Assembly: GCA_024364735.1 (NCBI GenBank)
Contig: JAGFNQ010005388.1
Coordinates: forward strand, 309,292 to 373,291
Direction of reading: 5' to 3'
Origin: Boesenbergia rotunda
Lineage: Eukaryota; Streptophyta; Magnoliopsida; Zingiberales; Zingiberaceae
Length of the DNA: 64,000 bases
Shown one piece after another: positions 10,565 to 20,379 of this stretch. Position numbers and translations under genes: made by a program. The notes below the pieces were generated by a model, which saw only the letters and a list, made by a program, of their open reading frames with translations, did not search any database and was not told where the DNA came from. Position 1 is the stretch's first letter; every line of letters begins with the position of its first letter.

Positions 10565-12195
10565 ATGGCACCAAAGTGAGTTTTTGGTTTAGCTTCCTTT
10601 ACAAATCATTTCATAAATTATGTTGTGGAGCTAATCATATTTTGGTGTTTATTCTTGGTGCGGTGCCGTGACCCTCTTGTATTTGTCGTGACCTTACTTT
10701 CTCACCAAATGATCAAATTGATTTTTCACCTCATTATTATCCTATGTTTGATCTTGATCTAATGTCTACCTTATGATTGGGTCTTATCTTTGTATGATCA
10801 ATTCTTGAATTTTTGTGATTCGATCTATATTCGTGTCAACCTTGCTCAATTGATTCAAACTGTATGTCATCAAATTCCTGATTAAATCCTCTGTTATGAC
10901 CAATTCCAATCTATAGAAAGTTTTCTAAGGATAAAGAACCTATGGTGGAAAGCTCCAAGGGCACAGGCCCTTCAATATCTACACCTTCTCCAAGGCCTCC
11001 ACCACCTCCACATACTCGATTTCAGAGTATCACCCTTGCGTTAAATTTCGAGTGGCACAATTTCAAATTAATTCCATGTCGAACTATAGATCAATCCTTC
11101 ATCTATGAACATTGCCCGACTGTCCGACAAGTTATCACACATTATAATCTTCAATCCATTCTTTACCTTGAGAGGCCGATCAACCTTGACTTGGTCTCTT
11201 AATTCTATAACAACATGGTTAGTGGAGAGGGCACGGGGTGGAGGACCCGTGTTGCCGGTATTGATCTTGATTTTAATCGATCTATTTTCACTGATTTTCT
11301 TGGCTGTCGCCGGTCAGACAATGATTTCTTTCTCTACCCTTATCCTCCTAATCCCCTTCCGGTTCCATTCGATGGAGTGACTCCTGATTCCATCTACGAG
11401 TACTTTCTAGGCCATCCCAGGCCAGGGGGTTCTGGTGAGCGCACTCGTGACTTTCCCACTTTTCCTGCACTTCGTCTTTCCCCTGTTGACTATGTGTTGT
11501 TTAAAATCATCACCAATTGTCTCCTTCCAACTACTTCGAAACACCTTGATGAGATTCAACCGTTCCACTGCTTGATGCTCTACGGGATGCATCAGCATTT
11601 AGACTTTGACCTGGTGGCTTCGGTCTATTTCTCTATCATCGTCTACAGTATGCCGTCCTCCCAGTCAGTCTATATGCCATTCGTCCACATCATCACTGCC
11701 TGGCTGGAGTCGGTTGGCATCAACGTTTCACAGGGCCGCATTGTGCCCATGGTTCGCCAGGACTGCCATCTGGACCGCCGCATGCTTGCTCAGTCCGGTA
11801 TTGTTCTCGGGCCCCAGGGGCTAAGGTGGAAGGATCGCAGACGTGAGGGAGAGCTACAGAGAGCAGCTCATGGCTAGGAGCCGCCAACTGCTACTGCCGA
11901 CTACGATGAGTGGGCACCTGATCTACGCTGGCAGGTTGCAGAGATAGAGCGGATGCTGGCGCACGAGTTGCATATCTCCGAGCTCTGGCGACAGGAGGTC
12001 CGCTCAGAGTTTCAGTCTTTCGATCGCCGTCTCGATGCTCTAGCCTCTGATGTCTCTGAGATGCGCTCATTCCAGGACAGATGGTATGAAGAGTGGTATC
12101 ATCATACATTTCCTGATGGTGCATCTCCCAGTGGCCCTTCACCAGGAGATATCATATACATTGACGATTCAGACGATGATCCAGCTGACGATTGA
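10565..12195 (+). pseudogene. Third (env-like position) ORF of the SIRE-type element, with a predicted intron
   Basis: An ATG at 10565 is followed after 11 bases by a consensus donor (GTGAGT, 10576). An acceptor TATAG ends at 10916. Removing 10576-10916 (341 bp, T-rich) puts the ATG in frame with the long downstream reading frame (10917-12195). That frame has two in-frame stops, TAA 11200-11202 and TAG 11875-11877, each fitting a C-to-T change of a Gln codon. The product would be about 430 residues: a Pro/Ser-rich start, a globular middle, a coiled-coil stretch (about 11880-12080) and an acidic tail. I see no clear signal peptide or transmembrane segment. Its place matches the env-like ORF described in SIRE elements; its function is unknown. 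Confidence 0.65.
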
Positions 12196-12694
12196 CTGCT
12201 CTATGTTTGTGTTTGATGTTTTTGACGGATGTGTACGTCCTGACTGTTGCCTGTTATAGCAGGCTATTTGGCCTATCTTGCTTAGGATGTTGCTTGTATA
12301 AATGCTCATATGATTACTGTTTGTCGATATGCCTCGTTCGACTTCGCTATGTTCATGCTTATGATGTCATACTCATATGATACATATGCCTGTTTTGATA
12401 TGATGTATGTGATGGTTTCACCTTGATCTTGCTTTTCCACATGATATCTTATGCTTCGAAAACAATTCCATCGAATCTATGTTGTTCTGGGATACCCCTA
12501 GGGTTGAGGGGGAGTTTGTTTTAAACTTAACAGCCCCTCTAGCCCCTTTTCGGTGTTCGACAAAGAGGGAGAGTGTGGATTGGTTAAGTTTAGGATGATC
12601 ATGTTGTAGGGGGAGGATCTGGATTCCCCTATGATTCTGAATTTGAAAAACTTGATTAAGAATCCCTAAACTTAAAATCGGGTTGTCAAACAAC
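12196..12694 (+). other. 3' untranslated region of the SIRE-type element
   Basis: This stretch has no ORF of note. It contains two purine runs that resemble extra polypurine tracts (GAGGGGGAG near 12509 and GTAGGGGGAGG near 12607) ahead of the main one at 12695-12708. Multiple such tracts are reported in SIRE-type elements. Confidence 0.55.
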
Positions 12695-12708
12695 AAAAAG
12701 GGAGAGAT
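12695..12708 (+). other. Polypurine tract of the SIRE-type element
   Basis: AAAAAGGGAGAGAT directly precedes the 3' LTR start TGTTGATGC, as needed for plus-strand priming. Confidence 0.9.
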
Positions 12709-12814
12709 TGTTGATGCAGTCTGGCCCTGATTGTTGTTTTGGTGTTGACACCGATTTTAGTTTAGGTGGATGATGATTGATTATGATTAAGTCCTGATCG
12801 GGGATCAGGCATGG

Positions 12815-13292
12815 TATGGAAAATCCTAGTCTGGAGGGCTAGGTGTTGGAAAATCCTAACCTGGAGGGTTAGGTGTTGAAAATCCTAGCTTGGAGGGCTA
12901 GGTGTATGAAAAGTCCTAATTCGGAAGAGGTGGGTGAAAAGTCCCAGCTTAGAGGGCTAGGTGAAAAGTCCTAGCTTGGAGGGCTAGGTGAAAAGTCCTA
13001 ACTTGGAGGGTTAGGTGCAAATTCCCATCTTGGAGAATTAGGTGAAAAAGTCCTGGCTTGGAGGGTCAGGTGCCTAGCTTGGAGGGCTAGGTTGCATGAA
13101 GTTCTAACTAGGAAGGGTTGGGTGAAAAGTCCTAGCTTGGAGGGCTAGGTGAAAAGTCCTAGCTTGGAGGGCTAGGTGAAAAGTCCTAACTTGGAGGGTT
13201 AGGTGCAAATTCCCAACTTGGAGAGTTAGATGGAAAAATCCTTAGCTTGGAGGGCTAAGGTGGATGAATACCTAGCTTGGCGGGCTAGGTTT
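12815..13292 (+). repeat. Minisatellite in the SIRE 3' LTR
   Basis: It has the same 27-bp units, in the same order, as 2536-3012, with a few point differences, so the array was copied as part of the LTR. Confidence 0.85.
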
Positions 13293-13300
13293 GAGTCCTT

Positions 13301-13804
13301 GGATCGGTCTGGTGACCGATCAGGGATATTGGCACGCTGCTTCTTCGTGGATCGGTCTGGTGACCGATCCAGCGAGAACTGATCGGTCTGGTGACCGATC
13401 AGGGAGCGCACAGTGAGGTTGGGAACCTACTTTGTGGCTCCTGATCGGTCTGGTGACCGATCAGGGAGCAGGCAGCTTCCTCGTTGCCTTGCTCCTGATC
13501 GGTCTGGTGACCGATCAGGGAGCGGACAGTGAGTGAGTTCTCCTCCGGATCAGACCCTGGATCGGTCCGGTGACCGATCAGGGACTTAGGATCTGATTAA
13601 AGAATCACTGTTCATTTGTCCTAATCGGTCTGAGTGACCGATCAGGCTCCACTCTGATCGGTCTGGTGACCGATCAGGCTTCACTCTGATCGGTCCGGTG
13701 ACCGATCAAGCGTGTATAGCGGCGAGAGCTGGGAATCCCAGCGAAGGAGTGGATCGGTCTGGTGACCGACCCACAAGCCCTGGATCGGTCTGATGACCGA
13801 TCAC
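13301..13804. repeat. Palindrome array in the SIRE 3' LTR
   Basis: Eleven GATCGGTC...GACCGATC palindromes match those at 3019-3524. Some arm positions differ between the two LTRs; for example the fourth copy is GTGATC in the 5' LTR and GTGACC here. Confidence 0.9.
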
Positions 13805-14860
13805 TTTAATTCAAATTGCACTGTCAGACGCGATTAGAGCGTATGATCATATCCAATTCTCTGCGCTTCACATCTGAATCTTGATTTACTGTGTGATATA
13901 CTGCTCTAGCAGTCTGATTAAGCTGCAGGTGACAGGGGAGGATTCAAACACTCAAGGAGAAGTCAATGGAGGCTTTCCTTGGAGCAGGTTTGTCCATTTT
14001 TCCATCTCAGGTTGCAACGGCCGAGCTGCAGACTGGAGCTGAGACTAGAGCTTGGCTGAGGGAAGCTCAGGGAGTCCAGGGATAGCTCAGTGGTAGCTGG
14101 CGTTGGCAGATGAGCAGCTGGGAGCTGCAGGGATGGTGTCATCTGATGCTTGGTGGAGAAACAAAAAGGAGAAGGAGACTTCGGCTGAAGCAGAGAAGTG
14201 TTCGACAGTTTTCTGTGTTGAGTTTGCTGAAGTTCTTGCTGCGCTTTGTGTTTCTCCACAACTTGCTTGCTGTGTTTCTGAAGTCTTCATCACTTTGAGC
14301 AAGCAACTGCAATCGAGAAGCAACCAACTCTTACGTAAGTGTTGGGAGGAAAGAACAAGGAGCTTGGAGTCCAACAGTGAGAAGACACGAAGGAGGGAGT
14401 CCTTGCGTGAGATCGTCGCTGGGTGGAGCTCGGGATAAGCTCGCTGTGCTCTTGTCCTTGCTAGGTGCTGAGTAAGAGTATTCTCTGTGTTTCATTAAGC
14501 TTAAATCTATATTCTTGTTTGAAACGCTGTGGAGAGATTTCTCCACCGAGGAGGTAGTGTTATATCCGGTGAACACCGGGGCTTGATTTGCCGACGATCA
14601 AGGGATCGCCCACCTTAAGGGCACGCCAAGGAGTAGGGGCAAGTTATCCCTGAACCTTGTAAACCCTCTTGTTAGCGATCTTGGTAGCTGTCGTTGTTTG
14701 CTTTCATTTCTGTTTTTAGTTTTCTGCACTGCTTCGTTTTCCTTTGCTTCTTCTGCTGTGCTACTGATAAGTTAAGTGCAGAAACTTCATAAGTGTTTAA
14801 AGGTAAAAGAGATTGGCTATATTCACCCCCCTCTCTAGCCATCCGGTTTCCAACAGTGTC

Positions 14861-15742
14861 CATATCTAACTCTGACCAAGAGTGATTAGGTAAACTATCA
14901 GCATTCATTGTAAAGAGTGGATTTTCATATAAACTAAAGTTACCCATCTTGGTAGATTGTCCTGGATCTTTGGCTCTTCTATCTGTGCATTCATCTTTGT
15001 AATGCCCAAACTTCTGGCACTTGAAGCATTGGATGCGACTCTTGTCCTTTCGTGCTTTTGGAACTGGTTTCTTTGTCGCCGTCTGTGGTGTCGTTCGAAT
15101 CTTACGAGTAGGACACTTACTTTTGTAGTGCCCTCTCTCCCTGCATGTGTAACAAATTACATGATTTTTAAAATTTGAATTTACAATTTTACCTTTGGAT
15201 TCCTTATTGGGAATCTCCCCTTTGATTCTTACCGCCTCAGATCTAGACTCATCTTTTGATTCTGGTTTGGATTCGGCTTCGGATTCGGGTGCAGACTCTG
15301 ACTCGGCTGTTCGTGCTTGGACCGAGAGTGCAAGATAACTTAGGTGATCTTCTTTTTCTTTGTCTGATTCGTCCGATGATTCGACCATCACACCTTCAAA
15401 GACCTCAATATCGGAGCTCTCTTCGTGTAGGTTGATTAGCTTCTCCCACATCTCTTTAGCACAGTTGAAGGATCCAACCTGCTTCAATTCTTCATTGGTT
15501 AGGCCACATTGTAGGATTGCAGTCGCCTTTGCATCTACCTCGATCTTCCTCAGAGTTGATTCGTCCAATTTATCCCAGGCGATCGACATTCCATCTTCTG
15601 TAGGTATTGTAAACCCCGTTTGGATTATCATCCATAGATCTAGATGGGCCTTTAGGTGGGATTCCATTAGACCCTTCCAGGTTTTGATGTTCTCGCCAGA
15701 GAATAGAGGCGGACGAACACTGTTCCATTTTTGATTGACCAT
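14861..15742 (-). pseudogene. gag: gag of element B, N-terminal and zinc-knuckle part
   Basis: The ATG is at 15742 (an upstream in-frame GTG at 15760 is unlikely to be used). The N-terminus (WNSVRPPLFSGENIKTWKG, then SHLKAH and IQTGFTIP) resembles both element A gag and the SIRE gag start. The LTNEELKQVGSFNCAKEMW motif follows. A Glu/Ser-rich stretch comes next, then two CCHC knuckles (CYTCRERGHYKSKC, 15113-15154; CFKCQKFGHYKDEC, 14987-15028). At 14861 the SIRE 3' LTR interrupts the frame, and the remaining C-terminus is at 2241-2426. The N-terminal part itself has no stop. Confidence 0.85.
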
Positions 15743-16211
15743 TAAGGATAAATCTTGCACACAAAAAGAAAAAATAGAAATGTACTAAGACTTGGTCTTG
15801 GATTAGTAGTGCGGGAGGGAAAAAAATAGCACAAAAAGATGTTGCACGAATTTTGAGGTAAAAACAATAATAAAAAAAAATTTTGACAAAATTTTGAAAA
15901 TGTTGGCTTTATCAATTCCGATTAATGATGAAAAAGTAAGACTTCAATGTTTGGGAGAAAATTTGCTTGAATTAAGGTAGCACAAATTTCGAGAAAAATA
16001 TATTAAAATAATAGAAAAAAAAAGTTTATGACAAATTTTCAAAAATTGATCGTTTTATCAATTCTGACTTATGGTGAAAAAACAAGAATTCAAAATTGAA
16101 AAAGATCGAGTGGTGTTGCACCAACCTCGATCAACGAGAAAGAAATGAAAAAAAATTTTGTAAATCCGAAAAAACTTTCAAACTGGTGGTTGCACCAAGT
16201 TTGACCCACCC
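15743..16211 (-). other. Leader between primer site and gag of element B
   Basis: No gene is seen. The stretch is AT-rich with repeated blocks of poly-A and TTCAAAATTG type text, and it includes two similar blocks (about 15890-15960 and 16030-16100) containing GATTAATGATGAAAAA or GACTTATGGTGAAAAA. Confidence 0.5.
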
Positions 16212-16223
16212 GCTCTGATACTA
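16212..16223 (-). other. Primer binding site of element B
   Basis: On the minus strand the sequence TAGTATCAGAGC lies next to the LTR end. It differs by one base from the initiator-Met complement TGGTATCAGAGC. Confidence 0.8.
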
Positions 16224-16632
16224 CTTGTTGGATCGAGAAAACGATAGAGGGGGGTGAATATCGTTAAAACATTTCGGATAAATTAAAGAGCAAGTACGCA
16301 GCGAAAATAATTTAATGCACGCAAGAACACAAGGATTTTTACTTGGTTCGGAGTCGCGGTCGGCTCCTACTCCAAGGCCCACGGTCCTTGACCGTTTACT
16401 TTGGGCAATTCTATAATCGCGCAAAACAGGTTTACAAGTTGAGTATAGAATTATTGCAGGAAATGAAACTAGTTACACTTTTCGTTACCGACGCCCGATG
16501 TGGATCGTATTTCGGAGCAGAGGGACATCGTCGGCGCTGGAATCTCGAAGTCGAAGTTTGCCAGGGCGTAGCGCTTGAACGAAAAGCTTTGGAGCATTGA
16601 GAAATTGTGTTGTTGAAGCCTTGGGGTCGAAA

Positions 16633-16642
16633 CCCTTTTATA
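16633..16642 (-). promoter_or_regulatory. TATA box of element B LTR
   Basis: TATAAAAGGG on the minus strand lies just downstream of the GGCGCC array, the same relation as in A and C. Confidence 0.65.
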
Positions 16643-16648
16643 GTACTC

Positions 16649-16902
16649 ATACGGGCGCCTGATGGGTTGGGGGCGCCTGACACGTGCCCTTTGATCCGGG
16701 AATCCTTATCCACGGGCTCGGTCAGCGCTTATCCTCCCCACTTGGGCGCCTGAGCTAATGGGGGCGCCTGTGACCTCACGGGCGCCTAATCCGCCTTGGT
16801 TCAGTGGCTTTGCAGCTATGTTTTGGGTTTTGCCTTCACTCTTGGGCGCCCGTATCCTTACGGGCGCCTGAGCCCATTCGGGCGCCTGACTCTATTCGGG
16901 CG
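16649..16902. repeat. GGCGCC palindrome array in element B LTR
   Basis: About nine GGGCGCC(T/C) motifs occur within 250 bp, directly upstream of the TATA box in the LTR's own sense. The motif core GGCGCC is a perfect palindrome. Text between copies varies. Confidence 0.8.
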
Positions 16903-17149
16903 CCTAGGCCCAGTGAAGAACCTTCACTTGCAGACGATCAGTCCTTCGACCCTGCAACTATGGTTAGTCCCAAAAACATAGTAAGTAATAATTACAGTCA
17001 TAGCTGTCTTGGTTCTGATTTCGAGTCTCCCAAATGGAACTCTAGGTCGAACCGACGCCTACTGCTCCCTCGACGGGGAACGCATCCTCACCTACTCCTC
17101 TCAAGATAGTTTACCTTTTGCCAACCGGCTCCTCCGGTTGGACTTTTGC

Positions 17150-17390
17150 CCAGCTTTACTCACCAGGTCTTCGTGCCCAATCCGCGATCAGGTCTTAGTG
17201 CCCAATTCCTGGAACCAGGTCTTCGGTGCCTAGCCCTCGGCCAGGACTTAGTGCCCAATTCCTCGAACCAGGTCTTCGGTGCCCATCCCTCGGCCAGGAC
17301 TTAGTGCCCAGTCCACGACCAGGACTTATTACCCAACCTTATGTCAGGACTTAGTTGCCCAGCCCACGACTAGGACTTATTGCCTAGATT
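17150..17390 (-). repeat. Minisatellite in element B LTR
   Basis: Imperfect units with CAGGACTTAGTGCCCA and CCAGGTCTTCGGTGCC text alternate. The same units are in A (22940-23110, 28695-28860) and C (36490-36750, 41965-42225) LTRs. Confidence 0.75.
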
Positions 17391-17504
17391 AACTAGGACT
17401 TTCCTCCACACTTGAGTAACTTTATTAGATCACAAATAGTACTTAACTTTGAATCCTTTACCAATATCAAAACAAGGTTCGATATGGTGCTTTCGGCACC
17501 AACA

Positions 17505-18550
17505 ATTTGTGCACGCCTTCTCTTCTCAAGGTGATAAATGTGTGTGGCGCCTCCTACTGTGGAGAAGGAGAAACCAAAGTTGCTCACGCAACTTGGTTTT
17601 TCTCCATGGAGCACAAGTTGCTTACGATAACTTGCTTGGAGTTGATCAAGTTGCTCACGTAACTTGATTTCTTCCCCTCTCACGATCAATTTTCTCCAAG
17701 GGAATTGCTGAGCAATTTTTCCGAAGGCATGCAAGTTGCTCACACAACATTCAGCAAGCAAAGTTGCTAACGCAACTTTGCTCAAGGGCACGTGACTTGG
17801 AGAATTTGCTCATGTAAATTGGAGAAGTTGATCACGTATCTTGCTTTTTGTGGAGAAATCTCATGCAACTTGCTTTCTGTAAGAAAGTTGCTCACGCAAC
17901 TTGTTTTCGGGAGAAAACAGAGAAGTTGCTGCTTAAAGATTTCTCCAAGGTAGAAACACAACTCATGTTGTTGTGGGGAAGAAGACGATGCGTCGGCGGT
18001 GGAGGAAAGGAGTAGTAGAGTTTGTGTTTGGATTTTCTTCTTCCTTAGAGTAGCCGGTGGCAACCCTTTAGTTAGGGCTTGGTTGGCTCAAGGAGAAGGG
18101 ATCGACTTGGTGACCACGGTTCATGGTAGATCGTCGCCCACATGAAGTCCAAGAGGGCAAGGTCATACGGTAGAAGATCGTAAGGTAAAGAGAGGTATAA
18201 TTTCTCTCTTTGGCTCCTTTAATTCTATCATTTTATGTGATGTCTTAATTAATTATTATGTTCTTGATTACTTGTTAATCATTATTAATAATTAATTATT
18301 GGACGCTGAAAATAAACACAAAAATCGACGATCCGCTCATCGTCTTTTCCGCGGTCAAACGTTTAGGCAAATTACAAGGCTCGATTTTTGAGATTGGCTA
18401 AGTTGTAATTCGAATTGATTGATACGATGACAAGACAGTCATTTGGGAGATGGGTCTCCATTCGGATTAATTTTTAATCCGTAGACATGGAGAGGTCTCT
18501 CAAGAATGACCAGGTATTCTGTTAGGAAACCCGCCGAGCCATACCCAACA
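17505..18550 (+). repeat. LTR of family X, copy 1 (truncated on the left by element B)
   Basis: This stretch is homologous, in reverse orientation, to 22396-22831 joined to 31554 onward. It ends CCATACCCAACA, matching the other copy's CCACACCCATCA end, so I take 18550 as the LTR end. No primer site follows, so it is a solo or truncated LTR. It contains a palindrome array (17578-17912). No coding potential is seen. Confidence 0.65.
17578..17912. repeat. Array of AAGTTGC-NNNN-GCAACTT palindromes in X-LTR copy 1
   Basis: About nine copies of a palindrome with arms AGTTGC and GCAACT around TCAC or similar (for example AAGTTGCTCACGCAACTT) occur at 20-60-bp spacing. Some are degraded. The other X-LTR copy has related TTGCATGAGCAA-type motifs (31975-32180). 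Confidence 0.75.
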
Positions 18551-19171
18551 AGCGGGAGGCTCAGATGGCGTAACGGTCAAGCGTACGTGGCGAGTGCTGA
18601 GTGGAGGAGTCATGTCAGCACTCAAGCGCCTAAAAGGGACTAGGGCTCCTGGGCCAAGATAAAGTTTGACTTCGCAGCGGATAGAATTGCCGCACGAGAT
18701 GCTATGACTATGGCGTTGAATGACTAATATATAAAGGGGTCGAGAACAGCACTTCAAAAGAATTAATATTCTGTGTTCATTCTGTTCTCCTATGTGATGC
18801 CCAATCAAAGCTCTGACAACTCCGAAACATCGTTTGACTCTCCAAGCTATGATTTTCAAGTCATTCAAAAGAGTCGGTATACATGTTTTTTTTTTGCACA
18901 CTTAAGTTTTGTAAACTATACATTCTTCCGATCATTAGTGAATTGCCCAAAGTAAATGATCAAGGATCGTGAGTCTTATAGTAGGAGCCGGTCAAGACTT
19001 TGAAGCAAGTAAAACTAATTTGCATTAGCGTGCTGTGATTTGATTTTGCGCTGTCTCTTCTCCCACGCTTATTCTTATACTTCCACTGTGTACTCGATTA
19101 TTCAGAAATCCGAAGAATTTTCTTAAAGCGATATTCACCCCCTCCCTCTATCACTCTATTTCGATCCTACA
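18551..19171 (+). repeat. Fragment of a gag-only-family LTR
   Basis: The second half matches the 3' part of element A's LTR: AAGGATCGTGAG, TAGGAGCCG, the AAGCAAGTAAAACT block, then the ATATTCACCCCCTCCC tract and the end CCTACA at 19171. A TATATAAAGGGG box lies near 18730. Its left edge is unclear because it abuts the X-LTR end. No target duplication was found. Confidence 0.55.
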
Positions 19172-19172
19172 C

Positions 19173-20205
19173 TAACGATAGAAGCCTCCATGAATATGAC
19201 GGGCTTAATCGCAGAACACTTGGGCGGTCGTCGTTCGACGCCCCTGGAGTCGCCCTATCGGGAACCCTTGAAAGAAGGAATCCTCAAATGGAGTTTTCCC
19301 GCTCGAGGAGAGCTGTAAAAAGCTCCCTAAAGTTGAGAAGTACTGGTCGGGGTTTGCTCTGATCGAGAGACCCGGTTGAGGTGTATCTCCAATCGGGATA
19401 CCCGATCGAGGTCTTCTTGATTGAGATACCTGAACTAGGTCTCCCCGATCAGGATACCCGACCAGAGTTTCCCACTGGCCGGGGGGAACAACAATAGGTT
19501 TAGGCTCCTTATGACTGGCCTAGGTGCTCTGACTTGGTTATCCCTAGGGTCGAGTCACCTTCTTGGTGAAGTTGGTGGGCTGGGCCAATCCGAATGAGGG
19601 TCGTAAGGCCCGTGTTTTCCCCGTGTTGAGCCCCAGCATCTCGCGCCACATAAGGTCCCATCGACGGGGGCGAACTTTGTGTCTGATCTGTCTTCCTTTC
19701 CTGCCACACCTGCAGACTGCCTCTCTGTCAGCTATGACAGGATCATAAGCATCCCCATCGAGTCTAGTCGAAGTAGGTGGTGAGTCCGACTAGCTGGGTT
19801 CCCCACTCAGCGGTCTAGCACGGGCACTGCACTGGCCGATCCCGCTATGACCAACTGTCTTATGAAATGCTCATGTCCTTGCCTGCCTGCGGCATGGGCG
19901 GCATTGTTCCTCCCCTATCGTTGTGCTCCACGTGTTGTCCTCGGGTGAGCGTTGGACTGATGTGCATCCCTGCATTAACTGCGGGCTGCCATGCATCGCT
20001 CAAATACTAGGCTTGCCGAGCAATGAGGCATCCGGTGTCATAACCCACGCGCGATCGTAGCGTGATTTTTCGAGGTGTGTTATGCCAGGAAGGGAACAAT
20101 CCCGATTTGTTCCCGCGCTCTTCACGGATCGCCATTGCACTGTTCGCGTGCACTACCCTTCGCCTTAAATACTTTCTCCTTTCTACTTTGAGGCCGCGTT
20201 TGTCA
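19173..20205 (-). repeat. 3' LTR of G1 (approximate limits)
   Basis: 19180-19760 is homologous to 44282-44557 (AGAAGCCTCCA...GAATATGAC, the GGGCGGTCGT block, CTAGGTGCTCTGACTTG, GGCCAATCCGAATGAGGGTC and TGCCTCT-TGTCAG-TATGA). The right limit is a guess: GTCA at 20202-20205 is followed by a C/T-rich stretch that would be the polypurine tract on the minus strand. The left end has lost about 60 bases compared with the other copy. Confidence 0.6.
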
Positions 20206-20379
20206 CCGTGCCCTCTTTCTCTTCTCGTACTCCCCTATGGTTTCGGTGACCTTCACTCCAGTGAACAACGATTTCCAGCGGTCCTCATCTTCTTTGGCAG
20301 TCAACCATTTCCCTGCTCGATTAGCTTTGCCACTCTGCTTCCCTTTTTTTCCTTTTCCTTGTTGTACTGGGTCCCTCTT

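Larger units (their letters stand above)
2427..14855 (+). mobile_element. Full-length Ty1/copia element, SIRE/Maximus type
   Basis: The element has LTRs of 2152 and 2147 bp with TG...CA ends, a 5-bp target duplication GTGTC (2422-2426 and 14856-14860), an initiator-Met primer site and a polypurine tract. Gene order is gag, protease, integrase, RT, RNase H, then a stem-loop, a palindrome array and a third ORF. The order of integrase before RT makes it copia. The RPSFFDG-type gag start, long LTRs and an extra 3' ORF are features known from the SIRE/Maximus (Agrovirus) lineage. The two LTRs differ at only a few tens of positions by eye, yet pol carries five nonsense codons, so this copy cannot encode its own proteins. 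Confidence 0.93.
12709..14855 (+). repeat. 3' LTR of the SIRE-type element
   Basis: It is colinear with 2427-4578 and ends TTCCAACA before the target duplication GTGTC (14856-14860). It contains the same minisatellite (12815-13292) and eleven-copy palindrome array (13301-13804). Confidence 0.95.
1..17504 (-). mobile_element. Element B: gag-only SIRE-related LTR element, partial, split by a SIRE insertion
   Basis: This minus-strand element consists of a 5' LTR (16226-17504), a primer site, a gag (15742 down to 14861, resuming at 2426) and a long AT-rich non-coding internal part (about 2240 to 1) that leaves the window. A SIRE-type element (2427-14855) split it. Joining 14861 to 2426 gives a colinear match to the gag of element A: the residues after the junction resemble A's C-terminal stretch with FRKL and QENET. 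No protease, integrase or RT is visible. The 3' LTR is outside the window, so whether the full element has a pol is not strictly known, but A and C have the same gag-then-non-coding plan. The sequence right of the 5' LTR is ATTTG, a possible target duplication that cannot be tested here. Confidence 0.8.
16226..17504 (-). repeat. 5' LTR of element B
   Basis: On the minus strand it starts TGTTGGTGCCGAAAGCACC and ends CGATCCAACA. Start, end and internal landmarks match the LTRs of element A (22832-24084). From its 5' side it has a minisatellite (17150-17390), a GGCGCC array (16649-16902), a TATA box (16633-16642) and the terminal C-rich stretch. Confidence 0.88.

Noticed and set aside
18520..19171. 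A complete 652-bp LTR from TGTTAGG to CCTACA
   Set aside because: The text at 18520-18550 is homologous to the end of the other X-LTR copy, so TGTTAGG is inside that LTR; no matching target duplication flanks 18520-19171.
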